The notes: generated by a model from the sequence alone, not told the origin. A stretch of DNA of 64,000 bases from Leptotrichia hongkongensis (GCF_041538065.1 NZ_JBGORW010000005.1:1-64000), one strand, 5' to 3'; positions 17,738-26,715 are shown, numbered from the stretch's first letter. Numbers and translations: made by a program.

Positions 17738-18745
17738 TTAAAATTTTTGTATAGAAAATTCCAATGTTTTTCCGTACAAAACATATTTTGTATTTTGTAA
17801 TTCTTTAATATTTTTTGCATTTAAGGCGCACATTATCATTTTGCATTCAGTTTTCCAGTTTTCCACAGTTTTGATTATGTTTTCAACATCATATTTTACA
17901 GCTAACTCTAAAATCGTTCTGGAAAGACCAACAGCCTTTGCTCCCAAAACTAGGCATTTTATCATATCCAACGGATTTCTTACACCGCCACTTGCGATAA
18001 TTTCCACTTTGCCAGTATAATCTTTTAAATTTAAAAGGCAGGCAACAGTAGTTTGTCCCCAGTTATTTAGATAATCAAGGCTATTTTCACGTCGCATATT
18101 TTCAATAAAGGCAAAACTTGTGCCACCACGTCCGCTTATGTCAAAAGTTTTTATTCCTAGCTTAATTCCCTGTTTTATGGTATCTTCAGTCATTCCAAAT
18201 CCAACTTCTTTTAAAATAATTGGAATTTCTATATTTTGGACAAATTCTTTTAAATTGTTTTCCCATTCGTTAAAGTTTCGGCTGCCTTCTGGCATAATTA
18301 ATTCCTGCATTAGATTTACGTGAACTTGTAAAAATAATGGATTCAGAGCCTTTATAGCGGCAATTCCAGCTGTGTAATTTTTATCAATTCCAATATTTGT
18401 GGCAAGCTGTAAATTTGGATTTTCCTTTTTTACAATATTAAATGAATCATCATCAGAATTTTTTAGAGCGGCACTATACGAGCCTGTTACGAACAGCAAA
18501 TTGCATTCATTTGCAACTTTTGCCAGTTTTTGATTAATCTTTTTCGCATTTTCGCTTCCGCCTGTAATTGCATTAATAAAAAATGGAAATTCAAAATCGT
18601 GGCTTGCAAAATGAGTTGATAAATCAATTTCATCCAGATTATATTTTGGAATGGAACTATGAATAAGTTCAACATCGTCAAAGCTGTTATATTCACTTTC
18701 GTGTTCCAATGCATATTTGATATGATCATCTTTTCTATTTTTCAT
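17738..18745 (-). CDS. fni: type 2 isopentenyl-diphosphate delta-isomerase
   Basis: Fni (IDI-2) is an FMN- and NADPH-dependent enzyme converting IPP to DMAPP. The 335-residue TIM barrel has the N-terminal NRKDDHIKYAL, then FFINAITGG, TGSYSAAL, the catalytic-region Gln in LQVHVNLMQEL, VGFGM, SGRGGTSFAFIE and the FMN phosphate loop IASGGVRNPLDMIKCLVLGAKAVGLSR. I start at 18745, where AGGAG precedes the ATG; the upstream ORF extension lacks a ribosome site. With mvaK2 nearby it points to a mevalonate route to isoprenoids. Confidence 0.95.
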   Translation of the reverse strand: MKNRKDDHIKYALEHESEYNSFDDVELIHSSIPKYNLDEIDLSTHFASHDFEFPFFINAITGGSENAKKINQKLAKVANECNLLFVTGSYSAALKNSDDDSFNIVKKENPNLQLATNIGIDKNYTAGIAAIKALNPLFLQVHVNLMQELIMPEGSRNFNEWENNLKEFVQNIEIPIILKEVGFGMTEDTIKQGIKLGIKTFDISGRGGTSFAFIENMRRENSLDYLNNWGQTTVACLLNLKDYTGKVEIIASGGVRNPLDMIKCLVLGAKAVGLSRTILELAVKYDVENIIKTVENWKTECKMIMCALNAKNIKELQNTKYVLYGKTLEFSIQKF

Positions 18746-19066
18746 ATTTCTCCTATTTTTATTTTTAATTAATATATCATATATTTTTTCTTTTTTGATA
18801 CGTAAAGGAATTAGTGAATTGAATACCATTTAAATAATGAAATTATTAAAAAGCTTGGTATTTCTAAATAATAAAAATATAATTTTAATAAAAGTCGAAG
18901 TCTAGCCATAGGTTATTGCGTAGCAATCTTGCCAAATATTTTGATTATCAGGATAAATCTTTACTGCAAGATAAGGATTTGTGGCAATGAGCAATCCTGC
19001 TAAAATAAATAAAGGAAAGATATTTATTTTAATGATATAAAGACAAATTTATAAAATTAATATTTT
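18746..19066. other. intergenic gap with one dispersed repeat
   Basis: The stretch between fni and mvaK2 contains repeat R2 copy 1 (18894-19004). The rest is AT-rich sequence in which I see no gene. Confidence 0.6.
18894..19004 (+). repeat. dispersed repeat R2, copy 1
   Basis: It matches the reverse complement of 23771-23881 at roughly 90% with one small indel. Its core reads GCCATAGGTTATTGCGTAGC, followed further on by TTTACTGCAAGATAAGG. Confidence 0.85.
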
Positions 19067-20113
19067 TTATAATTTTTCAGCATACAGCAATTCAATCCCA
19101 AATTTTTCCCATCTATCGATAATAGTTTTTGTATCATTTTTATTAAAGGAAAGGGCAATTCCGCAATCTCCACCACCAGCACCGCTACTTTTGGCACAAA
19201 TATCCAGTTTTTGAGCAGAATTTACTAATTTTAATAATTTTTGGCTATAAATATTTTCATTTAAGTTTTGAAGTAATTTTCCGTTTTTATTAATGCATTT
19301 TTTTATCATTGGCTTATCTCCATTTTTCATGGCAATTCTCAAATCTTGTACGATATTTTCTACATCTTTTAAAAAATTTTCGTCAATCGAACTTTTTACA
19401 ATGTTTATTAAATTACTAGAAATAGCAGGTTCTTTTGTCCATCCAACTAAAAAATTACAATTTAAATTGTTTTTGTTAAAGTGAAGCTCGGAAATTTCGT
19501 AATTCCAGTTAGTTTTTAGAACACTTTCCAGAGTTTCGTTTTTCATTAACTCACTAATTTTTTTTCTGTCAAAAGATCTGTAAAAAATTAAGCTTTCGTA
19601 GGAAATGCAGGCTATATCGCCCATAGATCCATTATCTCCACGTTTTAGCAGAACATAGGAAGACAGCTTGAAAAGTGTTTCCTTTGAAACTTTTAGATTA
19701 TATAGACTTAAAATGGATTTTATTGTTAAAACAACAACACTGCCACTTGAGCCGATTCCTAGTTTTTTGTTATCTATTTCCATTTTTCCATTAATTTCCA
19801 GATTAAAAGGCTTGATTTCCAAATTTTGAAATTTTAAATATTCAGTCATAACGGATATTGTTTCACAGATGAGTGAATAATTTTTGTCAAAATTTTGTGA
19901 AGCTTTTTTATCGAAATCCGTTTTTTCAAGAGTTATGGTATAATCAAACATATCTGAAAAAATTGTATATTTATCAGCAAAATTTATTTTTGAAGTCATA
20001 AAAAGGTTTATGTTTTTTATGATTGCACTTTGTCCAGCTGTTAGAATGGAATATTCTCCAGCAATATAAAGTTTTCCGCAAGTTTGGTTAGTTATTATTT
20101 TATTTTTTGACAT
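19067..20113 (-). CDS. mvaK2: phosphomevalonate kinase (GHMP family)
   Basis: This enzyme phosphorylates mevalonate-5-phosphate in the mevalonate pathway. The approximately 348-residue product shows GHMP features: N-terminal CGKLYIAGEYSIL, the ATP-binding loop LGIGSSGSVVVL, and the C-terminal KSSGAGGGDCGIAL. GDNGSMGDIACISY in the middle is typical of bacterial phosphomevalonate kinases. I start at the ATG at 20113 (MSKNKI) with an AAAGAG-like site; 20128 is possible. Other mevalonate genes must lie elsewhere, unless the cluster has been broken up by the repeats on both sides. Confidence 0.88.
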   Translation of the reverse strand: MSKNKIITNQTCGKLYIAGEYSILTAGQSAIIKNINLFMTSKINFADKYTIFSDMFDYTITLEKTDFDKKASQNFDKNYSLICETISVMTEYLKFQNLEIKPFNLEINGKMEIDNKKLGIGSSGSVVVLTIKSILSLYNLKVSKETLFKLSSYVLLKRGDNGSMGDIACISYESLIFYRSFDRKKISELMKNETLESVLKTNWNYEISELHFNKNNLNCNFLVGWTKEPAISSNLINIVKSSIDENFLKDVENIVQDLRIAMKNGDKPMIKKCINKNGKLLQNLNENIYSQKLLKLVNSAQKLDICAKSSGAGGGDCGIALSFNKNDTKTIIDRWEKFGIELLYAEKL

Positions 20114-20188
20114 TTTTTTCTCTTTCATTTTTATAAAAGGTAAGGCATTAAAAATGCTTATAATAACCAATTATACCATAAAAAACGC

Positions 20189-20210
20189 CATAGTAAAACC
20201 ACTTTGAAAT
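20189..20210 (-). repeat. short R4-type repeat end
   Basis: This 22-mer, beginning CATAGTAAAACCACTTT, matches 51861-51882 at 20 of 22 positions and resembles the inverted end of R4 near 54325-54343. Confidence 0.5.
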
Positions 20211-20303
20211 TAAATTTTTAAATTATAGTTATTATGTCAAAATAATGATTTTTTCTAGTTTATATCATTATAATCTTGGAGAAATTTAATGTTTTCAAAT
20301 AGT

Positions 20304-20332
20304 TTGACAATACAAATATAATGTGATAACAT
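20304..20332 (+). promoter_or_regulatory. promoter of the nitroreductase gene
   Basis: TTGACA (20304-20309), a 17-base spacer and TAACAT (20327-20332) with an extended TG, 35 bases before the start codon. Confidence 0.6.
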
Positions 20333-20367
20333 TAATTAAATAAATTTTAAAAAGGGAAGTGATTTGA

Positions 20368-21127
20368 ATGAATGAATTGATAAAACAATTGCAAAATAGA
20401 CGTTCTGTAAGGGAGTTTACAGGTGAAAAGATAAAAGAAGAAGATTTAAAGACAATACTTTGCAACTGCTCAAAGAGCGGCAAATTCAGTTAATGGACAG
20501 CAAACTTCATTAATTGTTGTAAGAGATAAGGAAAAATTAGCAAAAATTGCAGAACTTTGTGGAGGACAGAAGCATATTGCACAGGCTGACGCTTTTGTAT
20601 TTGTATTGGTTGATTTTCACCGTGGAGTTTATGCATCAAATTCTCTTGGTAAGAGAAATATCGCTCCAAAATCTGCAGATGGAATTCTAGTTGGTGCAGT
20701 AGATGCGGGAATTGTTGTAAATGCCTTGCAGACAGCAGCTCTTGCTCTTGGATACGGAAGTACTGTAATTGGTGCAATTAGAAAGGAAACAAAAGAATTT
20801 ATAAAAATGCTTGGATTACCAGAATATGTATTCCCAATAGTAGGGAGTACACTTGGAGTGCCTGTGGAAAGAAAATTAACTAGAGTAAAACCAAGAGTTC
20901 CGTTAGATACATTTGTATTTGAAGATACCTATGATGCGAAAAAAGTAGAAGAAGGCGTGGAATTTCACGAAAAAGATACAGTGGCTTGGCGTGAAGAAAA
21001 TGGAACACCACAATTACCGTCATACAAGGAAATGACTGTAAGAATCTACGAAAATTTCTATAATACATCAAAACAGGACTTGGAAAGTCAAGGATTCAGA
21101 TTTGCTGATGAACTAGATGAGAAATAA
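20368..21127 (+). pseudogene. nitroreductase-family NADPH oxidoreductase, frameshifted
   Basis: This is a flavin (FMN) nitroreductase of the NfsA/FRP type. The ATG at 20368 after AAAGGGAAG gives an N-terminus with NRRSVREFTGEKIKEEDLKTIL, then the frame breaks at the TTT run 20459-20461 and stops soon after. In the next frame the protein resumes directly as ATAQRAANSVNGQQTSLIVV and runs to 21127 with QTAALALGYGSTVIGAIR. Removing one T at 20459-20461 restores a continuous protein of about 253 residues. It is therefore either a one-base insertion mutant or a base-calling error; the rest shows no decay, which favours a very recent event or an error. Confidence 0.88.
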
Positions 21128-21146
21128 TTAATGGAATTTTTTTAAG

Positions 21147-21272
21147 CTGACGGATTAGTTTATTTTAAAAAATGAAAATCATATTTTAATTATTTGAAAA
21201 TATTAGGTTTATATCCTTTAGTTGGAAAAGTTTATAATAACTTTATTATTTAAAGGGCTTTAGTATGAAATT
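21147..21272 (+). repeat. dispersed repeat R3, copy 1
   Basis: It begins GACGGATTA and contains AATATTAGGTTTATATCCTT, then a TTTAAAGGGCTTTAGTAT end. It aligns with 23944-24081 in the same orientation and with both minus-orientation units at 54345-54716. Confidence 0.8.
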
Positions 21273-21389
21273 GCTAGATTGAATTATTTTTGAAATTAAA
21301 TGAAAAAGTAGGAGAAATTCTAAATTTGTTTAATTTTTGTCATTTAATCTGGTTTAGTTTTAAAAGTAAAATAAGAAAGAGAAAAGATT

Positions 21390-21983
21390 ATGAATTTTTT
21401 AGCACATTCACTAATTTCGCTTGAAATTGATGAGCAGGAAAATAAAAAGACATTATATGGAAATTTTGCAGGTGATTTTTATAAGGGGCTAGTTGATAAA
21501 ATAGAGCTTCCTGAAGAATTGAAAGAGGGAATTGTTCTGCATCGGATAATTGATGGTATTTCTGACAGGAATGAGAATTTTTTGAATGAATTACTTGTGG
21601 AAAAATTTGGTATTTTTAAAGGAATTGTATCGGATATGTTTATTGACCATTTTTTAGCCAAAAATTTTGATAGGCTATTCAATGAAAATATTAATAATAT
21701 TGAAAAGAAGATACTGTATAATATATCTGAAAATCAGAGTTTTTTTCCAAAAAAATTTGCAGGAACATTTAAATGGATTGAAAGTGAAAAAGTAATGTCT
21801 AATTACAAAAATATAGATTTTTTGGAACGTGCATTTTATGGAATTTCTCAAAGGGTCAGAAAAGGAGAAATTTTAAGGCTAGCTGTAAAAGAGCTGGAAA
21901 AAGATTATACTGCCTTTGAAGAAAAATCTATAAAAGAATTTTTTTATGTAAAAGAAGAAAGTGTAAAAAAATTTTTAGTATAA
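21390..21983 (+). CDS. AcpH-like acyl carrier protein phosphodiesterase family
   Basis: This 197-residue protein resembles AcpH/YajB (DUF479), which removes 4'-phosphopantetheine from acyl carrier protein in E. coli. It begins MNFLAHSLISL and has GNFAGDFYKGL, a central HRIIDGISDRN and SDMFIDHFLAKNF. The conserved His/Asp residues suggest an HD-like metal hydrolase fold. Homology by motif is good; the substrate here is inferred. It stands alone between two repeat-bearing gaps. Confidence 0.8.
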   Translation: MNFLAHSLISLEIDEQENKKTLYGNFAGDFYKGLVDKIELPEELKEGIVLHRIIDGISDRNENFLNELLVEKFGIFKGIVSDMFIDHFLAKNFDRLFNENINNIEKKILYNISENQSFFPKKFAGTFKWIESEKVMSNYKNIDFLERAFYGISQRVRKGEILRLAVKELEKDYTAFEEKSIKEFFYVKEESVKKFLV

Positions 21984-22076
21984 TTGGCTAATAATTAATT
22001 TTTTATAGTTAATGAAGATAATTTAGACATCCATATAGGAAAAAATTGATTTTACAAAATTGCAGGAAGAAGGAGA

Positions 22077-22661
22077 ATGATAAAGATTATGAAGATAAAA
22101 AAAATTTTGATGGGGTTAATGGTTTTTGGGGGATTGATGACTATACCAAATTTAGCGGTTGCAGCACCAGCTGGAAAAGAGTCTGTAGAAATAAAAAAAT
22201 ATGATACTTTAAATGCTGCAGCTGAAGATTATGCAAAAGTTTTGCAGGAAATATCAAATTATGGTTCAAGAAAAATGCTTAAATCAATAAATCCAGATGT
22301 GGATAAGTATGTGGAAAAAACAAATGATTCAACATTAAAAAAACAATGGGAAGAATCAAATACAATGCTTATTGAGCAGTTTGAAGTTTCTGTATATCAA
22401 GTAAATGAAAAGGGAAATAATGGGGAAGTTGTATTTTTAGTAAAAGGATACGATGAAAAAGCTTTGGATAAGTATTTAGGAGATAATGCTAAAAAATATG
22501 TAACAAAGGTTGATAACAGTAAGGATGAAGTCGAAGTTGATATTGAAAAATACATAAAATTACAATATGATTATTTGAAAAAAACTAAGAAAATAAATTT
22601 GGCAACATCAACAGTTAAATTTACAAAAGGTAACGACAATAAATGGCAAGTTGTTAAATAG
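22077..22661 (+). CDS. secreted protein, DUF-type lipoprotein-like fold
   Basis: This exported protein of about 194 residues has a signal peptide ending NLAVAAPA. The mature part has helical NAAAEDYAKVLQEISNYGSRKML followed by beta-rich sequence (FEVSVYQVNEKGNNGEVVFLVKGY) and ends KWQVVK. The layout recalls small NTF2/DUF4878-like exported domains and resembles the minus-strand lipoprotein at 35583-36113. Function is unknown. The start is uncertain: 22077 follows AGGA-rich sequence very closely, and 22089 is the alternative. Confidence 0.65.
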   Translation: MIKIMKIKKILMGLMVFGGLMTIPNLAVAAPAGKESVEIKKYDTLNAAAEDYAKVLQEISNYGSRKMLKSINPDVDKYVEKTNDSTLKKQWEESNTMLIEQFEVSVYQVNEKGNNGEVVFLVKGYDEKALDKYLGDNAKKYVTKVDNSKDEVEVDIEKYIKLQYDYLKKTKKINLATSTVKFTKGNDNKWQVVK

Positions 22662-22697
22662 TTAAACATAATTTAATAAAAAATCAATAAAATTTTT

Positions 22698-22734
22698 AAA
22701 ACTTATAGGATTTGATATTCTATAGGTTTTTTTG
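22698..22734 (+). terminator. terminator after the secreted protein gene
   Basis: A stem of about 13 bp (AAACTTATAGGAT against ATTCTATAGGTTT, with mismatch/wobble) is followed by TTTTTTTG. Confidence 0.75.
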
Positions 22735-22888
22735 TTTTTTATAAGGAAATTAAATTCATATTTTTTAGGTATTTATTGATATATTTGATAATTTTAAAAG
22801 AGGCGTCAACCTCTTTTACTCTTCTTTTGCCAAATAAATATATAAATGTCTACGACAAAATATCCAACCTAGTTGGATTAATAAAATA

Positions 22889-23458
22889 TTAATAGTATTT
22901 TTTGAGGGGCGGATGTCTGTAATGATAAAATTCCCATACAATCATTTTAACCTTGCATACTGGACAGTAAAAAGGATTCATCCCGAAAGTCTTGTACATC
23001 TGCCTTTGATAAAATGAATATCTTGACACGGCAATGTTTTTCCTGAAAGTATCAATTGCCTCTTTAAGCCTGTCAGTAATAGTGTCAACGTTGAAGTATC
23101 TCATTTTCCTGAACTCAAGATTTTTATTGAATCCTCCTAATGAAACAATGGCATGAACATGAGGGTTCCATTTCAGGTCCCTGCCAAAAGTATGAATGAC
23201 AGAAATGAGACCATAATGTACAATATTGGAATCAGTAAAGTAAAATTTTGAATGTTTAGAAATTTTGTTTTTTCTTTTTCTTTTACTGCTGATATTGTGA
23301 AAGATGAACTTGAATACCTGGTTAACAGCAGTGGAAAGTTTTGACAGAAGGGATCTGTCATAAAAGAAGAACTTTCTGGATTCTTCAGGGACAGTAAAAA
23401 GAACATGCCGGTGTTCAATATTGAGAATATGTTTTTGAATATTTTCAGACCATGTCAT
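22889..23458 (-). pseudogene. IS91-family transposase remnant
   Basis: The 189-residue reading frame matches parts of Y2-type IS91 transposases: IEHRHVLFTVPEESRKFFF, then SVIHTFGRDLKWNPHVHAIVSLGGF with the HPHVH metal motif. A C-terminal CPVCKVKM zinc pair follows, after FGMNPFYCP. The N-terminal zinc-binding CxxxxCPSC region is absent. The middle, including the segment that should carry the catalytic tyrosines, is largely missing, so the usual 350-400 residues are halved. It is a deletion derivative and unlikely to move by itself. Confidence 0.8.
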
Positions 23459-23481
23459 AGAATACTTGTAACCACAAAATC

Positions 23482-23507
23482 AGCCGAATTTCTATTCGGC
23501 TTTTTTT
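23482..23507 (+). terminator. hairpin with T run beside the IS91 remnant
   Basis: AGCCGAAT/ATTCGGCT with a 4-nt loop, then a T run. It could be an IS91-type terminus or an ordinary terminator captured with the element. Confidence 0.65.
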
Positions 23508-23632
23508 ATTCTTTATTAAAAATTTATTCTCGTTTTTAAACGTTTAGTACGAACTAGAAAAAATCAAAAAAAATTGGTATAATTAAAATGTATTTAATAC
23601 TATATTCGAACCCATTTAAAATTGAACTTCTA

Positions 23633-23706
23633 GAAATTATATAATTTAGGGTTTGAGTAAAATAGTCATAATTTTTGAGTTCTGTTTTAAACTAGTATTA
23701 CTATAA
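23633..23706 (+). repeat. dispersed repeat R4, copy 1
   Basis: It shares ATTATATAA-TTTAGGGTTTG-GTAAAATAG and TTTTGAGTT-(C/T)-(A/T)GTTTTAAA with 54269-54343. Confidence 0.75.
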
Positions 23707-23770
23707 ATTCCGTTTAAAAATAGAAATAATTTTTTAGATATTTTGATTAATAAATATTTTTTTATTTTTA

Positions 23771-23881
23771 TTTTCGTAGGATTGATCATTGCCGCAAAAC
23801 CTTATCTTGCAGTAAAGGTTTGTCCTAATAATTAAAATTGTGGCAAGATTGCTACGCAATAACCTATGGCTAGTCTACGAC
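23771..23881 (-). repeat. dispersed repeat R2, copy 2
   Basis: The reverse complement aligns with 18894-19004; both ends are preserved (GTCG near one, CGAAAA/CTAAAA at the other). Confidence 0.85.
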
Positions 23882-23942
23882 ATTTTTCTGCACTGACAAA
23901 AAACTCGCTATGCTCAAACAGTTTTGCCAGTTCAGAAAAATG
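23881..23942. repeat. long imperfect palindrome
   Basis: CATTTTTCTGcACTGaCAAAA pairs over 21 positions with 2 mismatches with TTTTGcCAGTtCAGAAAAATG, around a loop of about 20 nt. Confidence 0.7.
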
Positions 23943-23943
23943 C

Positions 23944-24081
23944 TCCGACGGATTATTTATATTAGACTTTATTCAAAAAATGAAAATTATATTTTGATTA
24001 TTTGAAAATATTAGGTTTATATCCTTTATTAAAAAAGTTTGTAATAATTTCGTTATTTAAATGGGGTTTAGTATAAAATAT
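23944..24081 (+). repeat. dispersed repeat R3, copy 2
   Basis: It starts CCGACGGATTA and ends GGGGTTTAGTATAAAAT; the central block AATATTAGGTTTATATCCTT is identical to copy 1. Confidence 0.8.
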
Positions 24082-24151
24082 ATATTGTTGAAAGAAAAAA
24101 ATAAATAATTTTGATTTTGAAATTAAATAGTTTATAAAAAGGAGAGTTAGT

Positions 24152-25573
24152 GTGAATAAAAAGATTATTTTTTTAATTATATTACTAATATTGACAACTT
24201 TTTCGTGTACTTCACTTTCGGAGGGGCTTACGATGAAAAGTGAGGTTTATAATGCGGATAATGTTGAATTTTACTACGATTTAACGTATAAAAAAGATGG
24301 AGAAACTCATTATGAAAGGCAAATTTGGGAGCAGGCTTATGATATTTTGGATAAGGCGGAAGACTTCTTCCTGATGGATATTTTTGTATTTAATGACTAT
24401 CTTGGAAAAGGTGTTAAGGAGAAATTGCAGCCATTGCCTATTGCAGAAGAGTTTGCACAGAAGATACTTGAAAAAAGAAAAAGAGATCCGAATGTTGAAA
24501 TATATTTGATACTTGATGAAAGTAACACTTTTTATGGAGCGTTTGACAACAAAACTCATAAGAAGCTGGAGGAGGCTGGTGTAAAAATTGGATATGTGGA
24601 TTTGACAAAATTGAGAGATCCGATGCTTGTTTATTCGGCTCCATGGCGTCTTTTTGTCCAGCCTTTTGGAAATCCGAAAAATCGTGGGAAAACTAAAAAT
24701 CCAATTTACGAAGGTACTGACAAAGTTACAATCCGTAGTATTTTAAGAGCGTTAAATGCAAAAGCTAATCACAGAAAACTTATTATGAATGAAACTACGG
24801 CAATGCTGACATCAGCAAACCCACACGCAGAAGGTTCAAAGCACTCAAATGTGGCATTTAAGTTTTCATCGCCAATTATTAGGGAAATTTACGAGGGAGA
24901 AAAGCCAGCTGCAAAAATTACTAAAAAAGATGGAAGCTTAAAGCAAAAATTACCAGATAAGGATTTTGGTAAAATTCCATTTTCTAAAAATGACAAGCTA
25001 AAATTACAATATTTTACAAACGGAGCAACAGCTAAGGATATTTCGGAAGAATTAAAAAACACACAGTTTGGAGATAAGGTTATTATTGCCCAGTTTTTCC
25101 TTGCAGACAGAGGAATAATTAACGATATAAGAAAAGCGGCACGGCGTGGAGTAAAATTTGAGATAATTTTGAATAATTCAAATGCGGGACTTCCAAATAA
25201 AGCTGCTGCTGGAGAACTAATGAAATATGCAAGAAAACATAATTATGACATAAATGTCAAGTTTTACAATAAAGGAGAGGAAATGTACCACGTAAAAATG
25301 CTTTCTATTTTGAAAAATGATTATTTGATAACTTACGGAGGTTCAACAAACTTTACAAGACGTAATATGCGTAATTTTAATTTGGAAAATGAACTAAAAA
25401 TTATGTCAGCTTATGATCAGAAAATTTCCAAAGATATTTTGGATTATTATGACAGATTATGGACAAATAGGGATGGAGAATTTACATTACCTTATGACAC
25501 AGAAAAAAATGAGAAATTGATGAATGATTTGTTATTCAGGTTTATGGAAATGAATGGATTTGGGGCATTTTAA
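24152..25573 (+). CDS. phospholipase D-like lipoprotein (cardiolipin synthase family)
   Basis: This 473-residue protein begins with a lipoprotein signal peptide (lipobox FSC at Cys19). It has two HKD-type half-sites: NHRKLIMNETTAMLTSANPH near residues 206-225, and YHVKMLSILKNDYLITYGGSTN with NENEL-like FNLENEL near 378-415. Both keep H-x-K, so a phosphatidyl-transferase or phosphodiesterase activity at the envelope is plausible. Unlike classical cardiolipin synthases it lacks N-terminal membrane helices. The start is GTG after AAGGAGAG. The substrate is unproven. Confidence 0.85.
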   Translation: MNKKIIFLIILLILTTFSCTSLSEGLTMKSEVYNADNVEFYYDLTYKKDGETHYERQIWEQAYDILDKAEDFFLMDIFVFNDYLGKGVKEKLQPLPIAEEFAQKILEKRKRDPNVEIYLILDESNTFYGAFDNKTHKKLEEAGVKIGYVDLTKLRDPMLVYSAPWRLFVQPFGNPKNRGKTKNPIYEGTDKVTIRSILRALNAKANHRKLIMNETTAMLTSANPHAEGSKHSNVAFKFSSPIIREIYEGEKPAAKITKKDGSLKQKLPDKDFGKIPFSKNDKLKLQYFTNGATAKDISEELKNTQFGDKVIIAQFFLADRGIINDIRKAARRGVKFEIILNNSNAGLPNKAAAGELMKYARKHNYDINVKFYNKGEEMYHVKMLSILKNDYLITYGGSTNFTRRNMRNFNLENELKIMSAYDQKISKDILDYYDRLWTNRDGEFTLPYDTEKNEKLMNDLLFRFMEMNGFGAF

Positions 25574-25585
25574 AAGTTATTGTTT

Positions 25586-25636
25586 CTTGCCTTAAATCCT
25601 TATCTTGTGGGAAAGGTTTATTCCAATAAATAAAAC
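25586..25636 (-). repeat. partial R2 repeat
   Basis: The block around ATCCTTATCTTGTGGGAAAG, with TTCCAATAA after it, parallels 23787-23840 and appears to be a truncated copy. Confidence 0.5.
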
Positions 25637-25699
25637 AATTTATTTGAAAAAATTAAAGAATAAGTTATAAATTGTATTAAAAGAAAAAGAGTGATTTTT

Positions 25700-26668
25700 A
25701 TGGAAAGTGTAATTAAGGCGAATAAGATTAAGATAGAAAAGATAAATGAGAATGACTATAATCGAATTTTTGTAATGTCAGATATTCATGGACAGTACGA
25801 TTTGTTTTTGAAAATGTTGGATAAAATTGACTTAAAAAGAGAAGATTTACTTGTGATTATAGGGGATATTTGTGACAGAGGAAAAAAGTCTTATGAAATT
25901 TATATAAAATGTATCAAAATGATAAAACTTGGGTATAACTTGAAGTTTATTTTGGGAAATCATGAAGATATGCTTCTTGAAGACTTGGAAAATGATTATC
26001 CATTAAGATATGAAACAGAATATTCAATTTATAAACATTCTAAATATTTTGAAAATAAAACGATGACAGAATGGCACCAAGAAAATTTTTTTGATGAAAT
26101 TAGATGGTTTGTAAAATGGCTCAAAAACTGTCCTTTAATAATTTATGGAAATAAAAATATTTTTGTTCATGCAGGGCTCGATTTGAATATAGCTTTGACA
26201 AAACAAGAAAAGGAAACAGTACTTTGGACTAGAGATGAATTTTGGATTATGGAAAATGTAGAGCTTGAGGAATATAGGGATAAAAACATATATTTTGGTC
26301 ATACTCCTAATATAAATGGAAGAATCTCTAAAAAGACTGATAAAATAAAGGGAATAGACTGCGGCGCATTTTTTACGCATTTTTTAGGATGTATAGAAGT
26401 AAAAAGTCAAGAGGAAATTTATGTTTATGAAGATGAATTTATAGAATTTGATGAGGTTTCAAGCAAAGTATTTTTGGAACTTTGGAATGAGGAAGTGGCG
26501 GAGTTTATAAATTCTGAGAAATATAAGATTAAAAGTGGGAAAGGGAAAATAATAATTTTAGAAAAATTAGATAAAAATGAAAAAAAAATTTTAGCAGATT
26601 TTTGGAAAAAATATGAAAAATTGCTTGGAAAGAATATTGCAAATTATATTAAAAAGAAGAAATTATAA
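25700..26668 (+). CDS. PPP-type metallophosphoesterase
   Basis: This 322-residue calcineurin-like phosphoesterase resembles bacterial serine/threonine or bis(5'-nucleosyl)-tetraphosphate phosphatases. The dimetal motifs are in order: SDIHGQYD (about residue 30), GDICDRG (about 57), GNHED (about 85), VHAGLD and a late FGHTPN. A C-terminal Glu/Lys-rich segment of about 90 residues is unrecognised. The start is taken at the ATG at 25700, with AAAGAG upstream; the GTG at 25691 is possible. The protein could act on phosphoproteins or dinucleotides; sequence alone does not choose. Confidence 0.85.
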   Translation: MESVIKANKIKIEKINENDYNRIFVMSDIHGQYDLFLKMLDKIDLKREDLLVIIGDICDRGKKSYEIYIKCIKMIKLGYNLKFILGNHEDMLLEDLENDYPLRYETEYSIYKHSKYFENKTMTEWHQENFFDEIRWFVKWLKNCPLIIYGNKNIFVHAGLDLNIALTKQEKETVLWTRDEFWIMENVELEEYRDKNIYFGHTPNINGRISKKTDKIKGIDCGAFFTHFLGCIEVKSQEEIYVYEDEFIEFDEVSSKVFLELWNEEVAEFINSEKYKIKSGKGKIIILEKLDKNEKKILADFWKKYEKLLGKNIANYIKKKKL

Positions 26669-26687
26669 GTAAAAAAATTTTTGGGGA

Positions 26688-26715
26688 TTGACATTTTTAT
26701 AAAATATGCTATAAT
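26688..26715 (+). promoter_or_regulatory. strong promoter of the short RNA
   Basis: TTGACA (26688-26693), a 16-base spacer and TATAAT (26710-26715). Transcription should start near 26722. Confidence 0.75.

Larger units (their letters stand above)
23459..24151. other. repeat-stacked intergenic region
   Basis: No gene is visible. From left to right it holds a perfect hairpin with T run (23482-23507), repeat R4 (23633-23706), repeat R2 inverted (23771-23881), a long imperfect palindrome (23881-23942) and repeat R3 (23944-24081). Confidence 0.75.
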
